DNA of 64,000 nt from Porphyromonas catoniae ATCC 51270 (GCF_000565015.1 NZ_JDFF01000009.1:62001-126000), one strand, 5' to 3'. Numbered from the stretch's first letter, positions 1 through 8,943 are shown. Numbers and translations: made by a program. Notes: generated by a model from the letters alone, not told the origin.

Positions 1-2
1 CC

Positions 3-833
3 TACGTAGAAAGGAGACGCAAAGAAGGACTCAATAAAGAAACGATACGTGTCTACCTCACAACCTACAATGTCCTAAAAGCATTTCGAGACAAAGTGCG
101 TATCTGTGATGTCACCCTGGACTTTATAGAGAAGTTCGATGCCTATATGAGAGACGTTAATGGAAACTCTGCAGGAGGAAGAAACCCCAAACACAAGAAC
201 ATACGTACAGTTCTTCTAGATATAGAGAAACATCGTATTCCTATTGAGAATCCTTACAAGTGGTTTAAGATCGCTCAATCAAATGCGAGAGAAGTTTACC
301 TCAATAAAGATGAGCTACAGAAGCTAAGAGATGCTACTCTATCTCTTGAGAAAGATAGCACTGACTACAATGTACTACAGATGTATCAATTCTCTTGTTT
401 CTGTGGGCTACGTTTCTCAGATACTTTGGACTTAGAATGGAAGGACATAGACTTTGAAAATGGCATCATCCACAAAACGATGATAAAAACCAAGAATGAA
501 GTCATAACACCAATCTTCCCCCTTGCGAAGCGTATACTAGAAGAGAGGCTAAAGGAGACAAAAGGTATTGGGAAAGTATTCAAATGGTTTGCAGAACCAA
601 CCTTCAACAAAGCACTAAGGAAATATGCTAAGCTCATTGGGATAGACAAACACATAACCTATCACAGCTCTAGACACACCTTTGCAACCCTACTCGTAAT
701 AGACAACGTGGATATATACAAGATCTCGAAATACCTTGGACATAAGTCGGTAGATATGACCCAGCGCTATCTCAAGTACAATCTATCAATAGCTAAAGAG
801 CTAGCCAAGGATATAGAGACATTTAGCTCTTGA
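3..833 (+). CDS. Tyrosine recombinase, 5'-truncated by window edge
   Basis: Site-specific recombinase of the phage integrase family. The frame is open to the first base of the window, so the gene starts upstream; the GTG at 96 is internal. The visible part has a SAM-like core-binding region followed by the catalytic domain. Counted from that GTG, R106 (in CGLRFSD), H190 and R193 (in HSSRHT), H216 (in LGHKS) and the nucleophile Y225 form the expected R-H-R-H-Y set, so the enzyme looks active. It lies 44 bp ahead of a second recombinase in the same direction. Tandem integrases are common on Bacteroidetes mobile elements and invertible loci; which job this one does cannot be told from the visible part. 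Confidence 0.9.
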   Translation, partial: YVERRRKEGLNKETIRVYLTTYNVLKAFRDKVRICDVTLDFIEKFDAYMRDVNGNSAGGRNPKHKNIRTVLLDIEKHRIPIENPYKWFKIAQSNAREVYLNKDELQKLRDATLSLEKDSTDYNVLQMYQFSCFCGLRFSDTLDLEWKDIDFENGIIHKTMIKTKNEVITPIFPLAKRILEERLKETKGIGKVFKWFAEPTFNKALRKYAKLIGIDKHITYHSSRHTFATLLVIDNVDIYKISKYLGHKSVDMTQRYLKYNLSIAKELAKDIETFSS

Positions 834-877
834 TTTGAGCAATAGTGCTATCTTAGTCTGATATTCAGTGATAGAGA

Positions 878-2119
878 ATGGCAATAATCAAGAAACAACG
901 GGCAACACTATTCTTACCCAAAGACAAGAAGAGAAAGGACGGGAGCATCCCCCTATACGTGAGATTTAAGCGCGTGGGCACATTAGAGCCGAAATACAGC
1001 CTTAATATCTCAGTGCAAGAGGGAGAGTGGGATGACGAGCTAAAGAGGTCAAGGAACGTGCTTAATGACGCTTTAATACAAAAGGAAAAAGCTCGTATCG
1101 ACTTATGCCTAGAGCAAGCATTCATTACTCAGCAGGAACTTACCAAGGATGATCTTGATAGGATCATAAAGGGAGATAACCTCCAACCACCAAGAAAGAG
1201 TAGCTCTTTCTACGATTACTGGGAGGAGTATGTACGTACGGGCATGGATAGGGGCTCATTGTCAAATAGCACAAGAAGAGGCTACCACTCTACACTTTGG
1301 GCTCTCAAGGGATTCAAATCAGAGATTAAAATAGGGGATATCTCTCTATCTCTTTTGGAGCGATTCGATAGCTATCTACTCTCCAAAGCAAGAAAAGATG
1401 GCAAGGGTGATATTCCCGGAGCTCGAAAGAATCACTTTAAACGTATCTCTTCCGTCATAAGCTACATACAAGCTTTAGGAGTAGATTTACCCAACCCCAT
1501 TAAGGAGAAAGCATTTAAGCTTCCCAAAGAACGGCAAAATGATGTATACCTCACAGAGGATGAATTTCTTAAATTCCTAGATCTCTGCACGTTTGGTTTG
1601 GAGTATGATTTGGCGGAAGATGGAGAGAATCGATTTAATTCTTTGGTGATTTTCATATTCTCTTGCTTTACAGGCTTGAGGATTAGTGATGCTACATCCT
1701 TAAGATGGGGAAATATCGATATTTCAGATGAACAATCCTGGATCCTAAAGCTACAAACAAAGAAAACTGGAAAAGAGGTCATAATCCCACTGCCTGATCG
1801 TGCCTATCTATTACTCAAAATATACTCTCCTGGGGGAGAAGAGCTAAAGGAAATCTCAGATGAGTTTATCTTCCCCTTTCGCAATCAAAATAAGATAAAC
1901 AAGTATCTTCAAGATGCAGCAGAGCACTTAGGGATAGGCAAACATATCACATTCCATACAGCTCGCAGAACACTAGCAACCCTTTTGGCAGAAAAGGGCA
2001 TCTCGGAGTACTTTATCGCCAACATCCTGGGACATTCATCTACAACAATAACGGGAAGATATCAGAAATGGACAGAAAGACAAGCTAAGACACACAAGGA
2101 TAGACTCTCAATCATCTAA
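878..2119 (+). CDS. Tyrosine recombinase (integrase), full length
   Basis: A 413-residue site-specific recombinase. The N-terminal 100 residues resemble the arm-binding domain of Bacteroidetes integrases, residues about 110-210 the SAM-like core-binding domain, and 220-413 the catalytic domain. The catalytic set is complete: R268 (TGLRISD), K296, H360 and R363 (HTARRT), H386 (LGHSS) and nucleophile Y395. The ATG at 878 follows an AGAGA-type ribosome site and lies 44 bp after the preceding recombinase, so the two are probably co-transcribed. It presumably integrates and excises the surrounding element; its att sites were not identified. Confidence 0.9.
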   Translation: MAIIKKQRATLFLPKDKKRKDGSIPLYVRFKRVGTLEPKYSLNISVQEGEWDDELKRSRNVLNDALIQKEKARIDLCLEQAFITQQELTKDDLDRIIKGDNLQPPRKSSSFYDYWEEYVRTGMDRGSLSNSTRRGYHSTLWALKGFKSEIKIGDISLSLLERFDSYLLSKARKDGKGDIPGARKNHFKRISSVISYIQALGVDLPNPIKEKAFKLPKERQNDVYLTEDEFLKFLDLCTFGLEYDLAEDGENRFNSLVIFIFSCFTGLRISDATSLRWGNIDISDEQSWILKLQTKKTGKEVIIPLPDRAYLLLKIYSPGGEELKEISDEFIFPFRNQNKINKYLQDAAEHLGIGKHITFHTARRTLATLLAEKGISEYFIANILGHSSTTITGRYQKWTERQAKTHKDRLSII

Positions 2120-2174
2120 CTAAGCCCACCCATACAAGAGTGCAACTCTAATATCTCCATTGGATAATTTGCGT

Positions 2175-2182
2175 TACCTTTG
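2175..2182 (+). promoter_or_regulatory. Candidate -7 element TACCTTTG
   Basis: Matches the Bacteroidetes TAnnTTTG consensus in the gap before the 592-residue gene, 224 bp ahead of its start. No convincing -33 element at the right distance. Confidence 0.35.
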
Positions 2183-2205
2183 TTGAAGCCCTACGGGGCG
2201 ACATA

Positions 2206-2346
2206 TTAGAGAAGTGCCTTGCTCATCGAAATCGCCAAATTCTCGTAAAGCATATCAAGGTACAGATGCTCCTCGTATAGGGTGGGCTTCTGTCTGCGTA
2301 TGCTTAGGTGTTTGGCGATACCTGATGAGAGCGGATGGTAGCCCAC
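2206..2346 (-). pseudogene. Short minus-strand ORF, possible gene remnant
   Basis: A 46-codon frame runs from a GTG at 2346 to TAA at 2206-2208, against the direction of its neighbours and bounded by an in-frame stop just upstream. Its translation (containing YEEHLYLDMLYENLA) has a coding-like composition rather than the look of a random frame. No family was recognised. It may be the tail of a decayed gene in the element or a chance frame. Confidence 0.25.
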
Positions 2347-2405
2347 TTTTCTTTAGGTGAACTCTATTTTCTCTCAGTGGCTATCTAGAGAGGTTTCTGA
2401 ACGAA

Positions 2406-4184
2406 ATGAGAAGCTCTAACGCATTTGAGACATTAGGACTTACGGTTAATCCCAAAGCTCTATTTGAAGACTCTTGCCATGAGGCACATAGCATCACCCA
2501 GGATGAACGGATACTCACATTAGCTCATCTAGTTTGGGCTGGCTATCATATCAAAGATGAAGCCTACCGATACCTAACAGAGAAGCAAGCACCCAAAGGA
2601 TTTGAGCGCTATAATGCTGTACATAGCACACTCCTTTCTGTCGGTTTTGACGTGATGCTACGTGTGCATAATAGATATCATGCGGATAAGACAGATAGAG
2701 ATATCGTAGACCTGCTAGATTTCATCAAATCACACGAACATTGGAAAAAAATACGCAGACTATCCTTTGAAAAATACGCAGACACACTAGAAGGAATACT
2801 CTCTAAATGCTTTTCTATGCGCGAGAAGCTCCTCGCAGACATAGGAGAACGCCCTCCCTACCGCCCTTTACTCGAGCCAAGGAACCGGGGGTCCATCTAT
2901 CATCGCATAATAGACATAGACAGCAGGCTTGAGCTAGCTACAAGCACTAGCTCTTGGAGCTATCAGGGTCTATACAATTCGTGGGAGCAAACCACACTTA
3001 AATTACTTAAAGAGGCAAAATCCTATAACCTCCCACCTCATATCGAGGGACATCTGAATCCTCAAATATGGGATGCATCCACACACAGACATAGCGAGCT
3101 AGCTTTAGCAAAGAAGTACTTCCCAGCAGAAGATACAGAGTTACTCAAAGATAATGACAAGGCTTGGAGAGAGCGGGTGCTTGCTTTTGCGACCAAGCAG
3201 GCAGAGGCTATATGGCTACAATCCCCTCTTTTCGATGAGCCTGTCTACGTATGGTACACTAACTATACCGACAAGCAAGCTCTGCATACAGATCGCTTAC
3301 ATAAGGAGGCTATAGTCTCTATCTGTGTACAAGACTATGCCCAGACGGGTAATGATGAAGGTCACCAAGAGTACTTCGACATGCTTGTTGCAGGAAAAAG
3401 TATGGCTAGACCTAAGAAAGGCAAATACATCCAGGACTTCATTAGTCTAGCCAATAGGGTCAAGGAGCAGGATGTTCTTGTTGTAGCTTCCTATAAAGGG
3501 CATCAAGATCTACGTATTGGACTTATTAAACAGGGTACAGAGTTTTATGTTGAACAATACGAAGGCTACCGACTCTACTGCTTCAAGCTAAAGAGTGTCT
3601 ATTGTACCCCTCGTTGGGGCATGCTCCATGCCAGCCTTAACCCAGCAGATTATCCGATACTTAAGAATCTAAGTCCCAATAGTGGGACTATACACCATGT
3701 AGTTAATCAGCGAAAACGGCAGGCTGTTTATAGAGCCTACTATGGTATTGTGTACCCATATCACTACAGCCTCCTATCCGATGAGGCGACAGAAGATATG
3801 TGCAAATTGTGGCTCACATCTGAACATGCGGAAGCGTATGACCTATATCTTTTACGACCTGCCCCTATGTATGGAGGAACAACTCATATAGTAGATATAT
3901 GGGGTATATCGTATGGAGATACAGAGATACTTGCCCAGATAACAACAAGCAATAACACAAGCCTGATTGAGAAAAAGGAGAAGAAACTTTTAACTCTATC
4001 TAAGCACAATACAAAGTGTGTGGTATTTGCGAACTATCTATTTAGCAAAGAGCAAGAGAATTGGGGCGAAAATAGACACCGCATAAGCCTCAGGCATGTT
4101 TGGCAGGATCTCTATGACGGCTCAGAGGAGGAAAAAGAGAAGATGCAAGCACTCTGTCAAATTGAATACAAGCAGACAAAATAG
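2406..4184 (+). CDS. Unrecognised 592-residue protein of the mobile element
   Basis: I do not recognise this protein. It has no signal peptide or membrane segment, so it is presumably cytosolic. The N-terminal half is mainly helical and charged. Around residues 360-400 there is a beta-rich stretch (VLVVASYKGHQDLRIGLI) that could be a small barrel. Residues about 500-550 read D-x-x-G, a short loop, then EILAQITTSNN and a lysine/glutamate-rich helix ending in KCVVFAN; this loosely recalls the restriction-endonuclease-like fold, but a canonical D...(D/E)xK triad is not evident. It sits between the integrases and the replication initiator, where cargo such as defence genes is often found. Any nuclease or defence role is speculation. 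Confidence 0.8.
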   Translation: MRSSNAFETLGLTVNPKALFEDSCHEAHSITQDERILTLAHLVWAGYHIKDEAYRYLTEKQAPKGFERYNAVHSTLLSVGFDVMLRVHNRYHADKTDRDIVDLLDFIKSHEHWKKIRRLSFEKYADTLEGILSKCFSMREKLLADIGERPPYRPLLEPRNRGSIYHRIIDIDSRLELATSTSSWSYQGLYNSWEQTTLKLLKEAKSYNLPPHIEGHLNPQIWDASTHRHSELALAKKYFPAEDTELLKDNDKAWRERVLAFATKQAEAIWLQSPLFDEPVYVWYTNYTDKQALHTDRLHKEAIVSICVQDYAQTGNDEGHQEYFDMLVAGKSMARPKKGKYIQDFISLANRVKEQDVLVVASYKGHQDLRIGLIKQGTEFYVEQYEGYRLYCFKLKSVYCTPRWGMLHASLNPADYPILKNLSPNSGTIHHVVNQRKRQAVYRAYYGIVYPYHYSLLSDEATEDMCKLWLTSEHAEAYDLYLLRPAPMYGGTTHIVDIWGISYGDTEILAQITTSNNTSLIEKKEKKLLTLSKHNTKCVVFANYLFSKEQENWGENRHRISLRHVWQDLYDGSEEEKEKMQALCQIEYKQTK

Positions 4185-4216
4185 GCTCTAGGAGATCATC
4201 ATAGTCTACAGGCAGT

Positions 4217-4244
4217 GAGGGGAGGAAAAAAAATTCCTCCCTTC
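4217..4244 (+). terminator. Hairpin terminator after the 592-residue gene
   Basis: The stem GGGAGGAA / TTCCTCCC with an A6 loop extends by three more pairs (one G-T), 33 bp past the stop codon, and is followed by a T-rich stretch. It separates this gene from the replication initiator downstream. Confidence 0.6.
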
Positions 4245-4384
4245 ATTTATTTATATACCAACCAATTACGACCCTCATTGAACAGTAAAATACATTTCAC
4301 CGATGAAGTAAAGCACCTTTTCTGATATAGTATAGGAAGAAGAGTGGGAAAATCCCCCTCCGTATGGTCTAAAAAAAGAAAGAA

Positions 4385-5545
4385 ATGATCGACAACATCA
4401 AGATCAGCCTCAATGGATTTACAGGGAGCTTTGACAATTGTAGCCTACGCCCCAATGCGAAAGAATGGGAAAACTATTTCTTGTATAGGTCTAACAAGTC
4501 CAACGCTCCCTTAGCTCTCGGATATCACATCCCATCCCATAGGCTGAATATCAGAGGGAGCATTCGCAAATGGTACTTTGAGGATACTTCTTCTACTCAA
4601 GATCTCAGTATCCAGCAAGCAAAGGAAGCCTTTGAGGAAGTCGCAGAGCTCCTATTGATCAGTTTTGAGGAGCTAAGACAAGGGCATATTACCCAATGTG
4701 AATTAGGGCTAAACATTCCTCTTCGAGGCTCAGCATCAGTCTTCACCTCTACTCTCGTTGCTTATAGTACTTATGACATAGAACAGAGAGATGGTTCTGT
4801 GACATTCTATCGTAAGGATAGGTATCGAGATAAAGAAAGAAGCTCTCATAAGCGAAATGCTTGGAAGCAAAAAGTAGCCTGCATATATGACAAGCTTGCG
4901 GAAGTAGAAAGCAAATCCACTCCGAGAAAAAAAGATAAGCAGGCATCTGTCGTAGCTAAAACAAAAAATATGCTGCGGATAGAATTCATACTACCCAATC
5001 GCCAAGCATTCAAAACCCATAAGATTGGACACTGCTCTATCCTAGAAGGGCTATTAGATAGCTATGGGTGCTTATACGAAGTTTGGGCGAAAGAGTATAA
5101 GAAGTTATTCTTCCAACCACATCTAGATAGGAACTCTCCATATCTAGCAAATGAAGCTGAGAGAGATATCGTAGACCACCTTGAGAAGCAGGAGCAGCTC
5201 TTTCTTGCTCTAGGACATTTTAATGATCTTTCAGTACAAGCCAAGGCACAGGTAAAAGCTCAACTTCAAAGCATAATCTCTCTTGCGACCCACAGGAGTA
5301 GCCAAAATGCCGCCTCCCGAAAAGTGGGATTATCCCTTGATGTATATCGCTATCTCTCTTCGGGAAGAAAAGACTTTGGGTGGAAGATTGAAAACTTCCC
5401 TCTTGTCACGAGGACTCTCTTTGGTAGCTCACTATCGAAGCAAGCTCTCAACATCACACGGAGTCGAATAAATAAGGTCAAAAGAGAGATGTCACGTAAT
5501 AATAAAGGGAAAAAATACGCAGGTTCTCTTGATAATATAGCCTAA
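4385..5545 (+). CDS. Rolling-circle replication initiator, phage gene II / RstA-like
   Basis: A 386-residue protein that resembles the replication proteins of filamentous phages and related plasmids (gene II, CTX RstA). The start MIDNIKISL is typical of the family. The segment ACIYDKLAEVE at 165-175, closely followed by LRIEF at 197-201, matches the family's tyrosine-lysine and R-x-E motifs; Y168 would be the nicking tyrosine. Such proteins nick the plus strand of a double-strand origin and start rolling-circle replication. The ATG follows an A-rich AAAGAAAG stretch. It is the last gene of the element; a perfect hairpin 460 bp downstream could be connected with an origin. The family call is by motif recognition only. 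Confidence 0.6.
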   Translation: MIDNIKISLNGFTGSFDNCSLRPNAKEWENYFLYRSNKSNAPLALGYHIPSHRLNIRGSIRKWYFEDTSSTQDLSIQQAKEAFEEVAELLLISFEELRQGHITQCELGLNIPLRGSASVFTSTLVAYSTYDIEQRDGSVTFYRKDRYRDKERSSHKRNAWKQKVACIYDKLAEVESKSTPRKKDKQASVVAKTKNMLRIEFILPNRQAFKTHKIGHCSILEGLLDSYGCLYEVWAKEYKKLFFQPHLDRNSPYLANEAERDIVDHLEKQEQLFLALGHFNDLSVQAKAQVKAQLQSIISLATHRSSQNAASRKVGLSLDVYRYLSSGRKDFGWKIENFPLVTRTLFGSSLSKQALNITRSRINKVKREMSRNNKGKKYAGSLDNIA

Positions 5546-5848
5546 CACTATTATGAGAAATAGATGATTGATATCTTGGTATTAGTGGATCTTTCTTCTA
5601 CTTTTCTGATCTAACCCATAGAGAGTTTATAAGTAGAAGATTTGACTTGAAAGTAAAAGAATAATCCCTGATTTTTCTTTACGGGCAAAGTCAAAGGCAT
5701 CCATTAGATAGACTCTGGTAGAAGTGGCTCTTGCAAGCAAGTTCCTATAGAGAACTTAAGTAATAGGATAGCCCGTGATTGACAATTCTAAGAAGGTTTC
5801 TTGGGGATAGACTACCACAGCAAGACAGCTGGCTCACGAGAAGAAGAA

Positions 5849-5871
5849 GGGTCGCAAATAGGGTCGCAAAT
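5849..5871 (+). repeat. Tandem pair of GGGTCGCAAAT
   Basis: Two exact 11-bp copies with one base between them, followed by a T/A-rich run. A position near the end of an integrase-bearing element makes a recombinase arm site or att core conceivable. Confidence 0.45.
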
Positions 5872-6005
5872 TTTTAAGATAATCTTATAAAGAAAGCCTT
5901 GAGAATCCCCCTATTCCTCGTATTCATTCAATCTGAGAGACTTCAATCCACCCCTTTGATTTCGAATCACATAACAGCGACTAGGATAACTCCGCCAGGA
6001 ACCTC

Positions 6006-6052
6006 AACGATACGCCCCATAGTCCGACCTTGTGACTATGGGGCGTATCGTT
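6006..6052. repeat. Perfect 19-bp inverted repeat with 9-nt loop
   Basis: Arm 6006-6024 (AACGATACGCCCCATAGTC) is the exact reverse complement of 6034-6052. The 11-bp GACTATGGGGC of the right arm recurs as a direct repeat at 6136-6146. There is no U-tract after the stem on either strand, so it is not a typical terminator. Candidates are a replication origin hairpin for the upstream initiator, or a recombination site. Confidence 0.8.
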
Positions 6053-6319
6053 ATACATCTTTTCCTCAGCCCATTCCTCTTGGAGCTCAGTTGTAGACAA
6101 GCACATCTCTGTTAAGGCACCGATTATATTACCCTGACTATGGGGCTACAACAACTCAAACAAGAAGCTCAGAGGTCACATCTAATCCGTCTTTTTTTCC
6201 CAACTCCTCCAATAGCGAGTCACAGAGGATACCAAGCCCCTGGTCACCTCAATTCCGAAGAACACATGGCTAAGTCTATTGCTTTTGTAAAACATAAATA
6301 AAACTCGGAATCTTTTTTG

Positions 6320-6327
6320 TATCTTTG
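6320..6327 (+). promoter_or_regulatory. -7 element TATCTTTG, fimbrillin-like gene
   Basis: Exact TAnnTTTG match in TTTTTTGTATCTTTGCAG, giving a leader of about 150 nt before the lipoprotein start at 6488. Confidence 0.6.
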
Positions 6328-6487
6328 CAGGCGAAGAGAGTAAGAGCAATGCTCTTGTAAACTAAACTCCTTCACACTTTATAGTACACTTTCTCTTATT
6401 TCTTGACCACCTAGGGGCTGGTACATTCTTAGTCTAATGTACCTTCCTGATAGTTGTGTCTCTATTAAACATCAAAGTAAACAGCGA

Positions 6488-8223
6488 ATGAAAAGAACCC
6501 TACTGGCTCTAGCTATGCTCTTTGCACTTGCCTCATGTAACAAGAATGAAGAGCAGCAGAAGCCCCAGCAGTACAATCTTCAGCTAGATCTCACAGCACA
6601 AGTCGATGAAGGAGCTACAGCTCGTGCTATGGACTATAAACTCTCCTCTGGAAAGGTAAAGTACACCCTTGAGGGTAAGTCTAAGGTGTCTGTATTCACC
6701 TGCATCTATGAGGGGAACAATCTGCTATACAGCAAAAAGCATGATTGGGACGTCAGTGATGATGGGAAGAGCCTCAAGTGTAATGAAAACATCAACTTTA
6801 CAGCTGTAGTCTCTAACCCCAACAACCTTCGCCTCATCGCAGTGCTAGGTGACGCCACAGGAACACCTAATAGCCTTTCACTCTCCTCTTCTTACTCACC
6901 AGGAAATCAGATTAAGGTTTTCTCTGAGACAGAAGCTGCTACGCTCAACGTCCCTTACATCATGGACGTAAAGCTTGGTCGAAATGTAAGTGGCTTCTGG
7001 GTACCCAAGACGGAGACAAAGATTTTTAAGCCCTATGGACACCTCGTGCGGGTGAAGATGACAAATAAAACGTTTTATGATGTTACGATTAGTGGGCTGA
7101 CGAGCAGTAAGTTCATCGCTAAGGGTGCTAGCCTTAATGCTACGGCAAAAACCCTAACCCGTGAGGATTATGAAGGAAAACAAACCTTCCCGCTCTCTAA
7201 GGAAATTAGGATAGCCAACTCAAAGAGTGACCAGTCTGTCATCCTCTGGGTGCCAACACTCCCCACGAACGAGAACAGTTATAAACTTGACCTTATTGCT
7301 AAGGATGCTCCTGCAGGTCGCCTCTATAGTAAGATGAAGCTGACCAAGACGACACCAAACTACGAGAATGGTAAGCTCTATAACGCAGAGATTACGCTGT
7401 ATCGCACTCGGATTGCGAACCCCCTAAGCTTACTCTCTGAGGACGTCCTAAACTATCAGGAGACCGACTTTGTCGACCTCCCCAACTACAACTACAGCAA
7501 CCTCTCAACTTATAATGTACAGATAAGGTAGGTTACTTCAAGGCTGCCTATATACGAGGTAAGTACACAAGAGACAACCACACCTTCCCTAAGACGGGAG
7601 CAACTCAGTGGCACCTACCTAACCGACATGAGTGGAATAGCATCCTCTTTGCACCGAACCGAATTGCCCCACAGCAATACGAACGAGTAAAGAATGGGGT
7701 AGTTGCAGTGCAAGTAAACAACTACAAGGCTTCTGTCGCTTATCAGACCTATAACCCTCAGACAAACGCTGACCTTCAGCCTGGACAATCTTTCTATGTA
7801 CTGGCTTATGCTACAACAGGAACAACGCTAGAGACAGACTTCAATGCTGAGCTCTCGAACGATAATCGCTTTGCCTTCCGCTATACCCTCGCCCAGGGCG
7901 GTGGTGGACTTATCATCACATGTGCTCCCGTTGGTGTACTAGATATCTCAAGTGCAGAGGAGCTAGCCACAAGCAACGTCTTCAATAGCAGTGGTGCTGT
8001 GACACGACAGATTCGTTTCTATGGCGTTGCTGAAGTTGGTGTTACGCCCGATAAGGCTACCCAAAAGAGCACGACATGGGGTGGAGGTACCGTGGCGGAC
8101 TACATCGCTAAGGATGGATATTTTGGTGCGTTCAGTATCCTAAACAATGCCGTAGTGGCAGATTGGGGAACAGCACACCAGCTATACAGTATTGTGAAAT
8201 TCTTCAAGCGTACAGATAACTAG
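6488..8223 (+). pseudogene. Fimbrillin-like lipoprotein, frameshifted
   Basis: The frame opens with a lipoprotein signal peptide (MKRTLLALAMLFALASC, lipobox LASC) and continues as a beta-rich fimbrillin-like protein to a TAG at 7529-7531. An uninterrupted second frame, open from 7516, continues the protein (DKVGYFKAAYIRGK, then WHLPNRHEWNSILF) to 8223. The W-LP-x-x-EW motif is typical of the FISUMP-like domain that ends many Bacteroidales surface proteins. The two halves are thus one gene broken by a frameshift between about 7516 and 7529. No homopolymer is present there, so slippage is unlikely; a real mutation or a sequencing error are both possible. An ATG at 6437 also exists, but 6488 gives the proper signal peptide. 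Expected product: surface lipoprotein or fimbrial subunit exported to the outer membrane. Confidence 0.75.
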
Positions 8224-8226
8224 TAT

Positions 8227-8358
8227 ATGGAAAACGGAACAAAGCAACAGGCTTATCAGCGCCCCGAGGCAGAGGCAATTAAGCTACGTAATGGCTTAAA
8301 TCTGCTGATTAACTTCTCCGCAAACGGAAGCCTCGGTGAGTGGGAAGAAGACGAATAG
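8227..8358 (+). CDS. 43-residue acidic small protein downstream of fimbrillin-like gene
   Basis: A 43-codon ORF starts 3 bp after the fimbrillin-like stop and ends in GEWEEDE. Short ORFs with a RPEAE-like start, a central hydrophobic stretch (GLNLLINFSANGS) and an acidic tryptophan-containing end often follow surface lipoprotein genes in Bacteroidales; this observation is from memory and their function is unknown to me. The tight spacing to the upstream gene and the terminator 70 bp downstream support co-transcription. Confidence 0.55.
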   Translation: MENGTKQQAYQRPEAEAIKLRNGLNLLINFSANGSLGEWEEDE

Positions 8359-8431
8359 TCCCACAAGCAAACTAGGACAGCCTAAAGTACTCCTAGAGAC
8401 TGAGCTAAGCTGCCCTAAAGCATAAAACAAA

Positions 8432-8463
8432 GCAAGGCGATGCAGATAACTGCATCGCCTTGC
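8432..8463. terminator. Bidirectional terminator between fimbrillin-like and V-ATPase genes
   Basis: A perfect 14-bp stem (GCAAGGCGATGCAG and its complement) with loop ATAA is followed by GCTTTTT on the plus strand; the minus strand reads GCTTTGTTTTATG after the stem. It serves two convergent transcription units. Confidence 0.9.
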
Positions 8464-8484
8464 GCTTTTTGGGGGAGGAGGCTC

Positions 8485-8943
8485 TTAGAGCGACAGTACC
8501 GTCAGGATTGTCACTAGAAGGGCAAGGATTGCGTATAGCTCAGGGAAGACAGCCATCACCATCGTAGCGCTAAACACATTCTCTCCATTACCAATCGCCT
8601 GAATACCATTGGCACAAACCTGTGCTTGACGTATCGCCGAGTAGGCACCTACGACGCCTAGGATCAGACCAGTAAAGAAGATAGCCCATGCTGTGAATGG
8701 TGTGATTGCACCGGCAGCCAAAAGCTTATCGAGGGCACTCTTAGCCATAAAGAAGCCTACGAACCCATAGAGACCCTGCGAGCTTGGCAGCGCAGAGAGC
8801 CCAATATATTGGCCAAGGGAATCGGGGTTCTTCTTCATGGCGCCGACTGCTGCGTTACCGCAAATCGTTACACCGATACTACTTCCGATACCCGTCAAAC
8901 CTACCATCAGCGCAATGCCGAGGAAAGATAACATCTCATTCAT
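8485..8943 (-). CDS. ntpK: V-type ATP synthase subunit K (rotor proteolipid)
   Basis: A 152-residue, four-helix membrane protein that forms the ion-translocating ring of the V-type ATPase. It is a duplicated two-helix hairpin. The second hairpin carries the ion-binding carboxylate E135 in AVFPELYAIL; the matching place in the first has Q56 (SSQGLYG), so there is one carboxylate per four helices, as in other V-type K subunits. Whether H+ or Na+ is carried cannot be settled by eye. It is the last gene of the operon, 37 bp after subunit I, and ends at the bidirectional terminator. Confidence 0.95.
   Translation of the reverse strand: MNEMLSFLGIALMVGLTGIGSSIGVTICGNAAVGAMKKNPDSLGQYIGLSALPSSQGLYGFVGFFMAKSALDKLLAAGAITPFTAWAIFFTGLILGVVGAYSAIRQAQVCANGIQAIGNGENVFSATMVMAVFPELYAILALLVTILTVLSL

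Larger units (their letters stand above)
1..6150. mobile_element. Right-hand part of a probable integrative element
   Basis: This stretch combines two tandem tyrosine recombinases, an unrecognised 592-residue protein and a filamentous-phage/plasmid-type replication initiator, all on the plus strand, followed by about 900 bp without genes that carries a perfect hairpin and short direct repeats. From 6320 onward the genes look like ordinary chromosome. Integrase plus rolling-circle initiator is the usual minimum of an integrative or satellite element. The left end lies outside the window and no duplicated att sequence could be identified, so both boundaries are guesses. No coat, Zot, relaxase or conjugation gene is visible. 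Confidence 0.5.
5546..6319. other. Gene-poor tail of the element
   Basis: No convincing gene. On the minus strand a frame ending at 5627-5629 (ATG at 5704, open to about 5740) encodes a coding-like stretch (MDAFDFARKEKSGII) and may be a relict or a repeat-derived ORF. GGGTCGCAAAT occurs twice, at 5849-5859 and 5861-5871, 12 bp apart. A perfect hairpin lies at 6006-6052 and half of it recurs at 6136-6146. This is where an element end or origin would be expected, but neither was proven. Confidence 0.5.
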
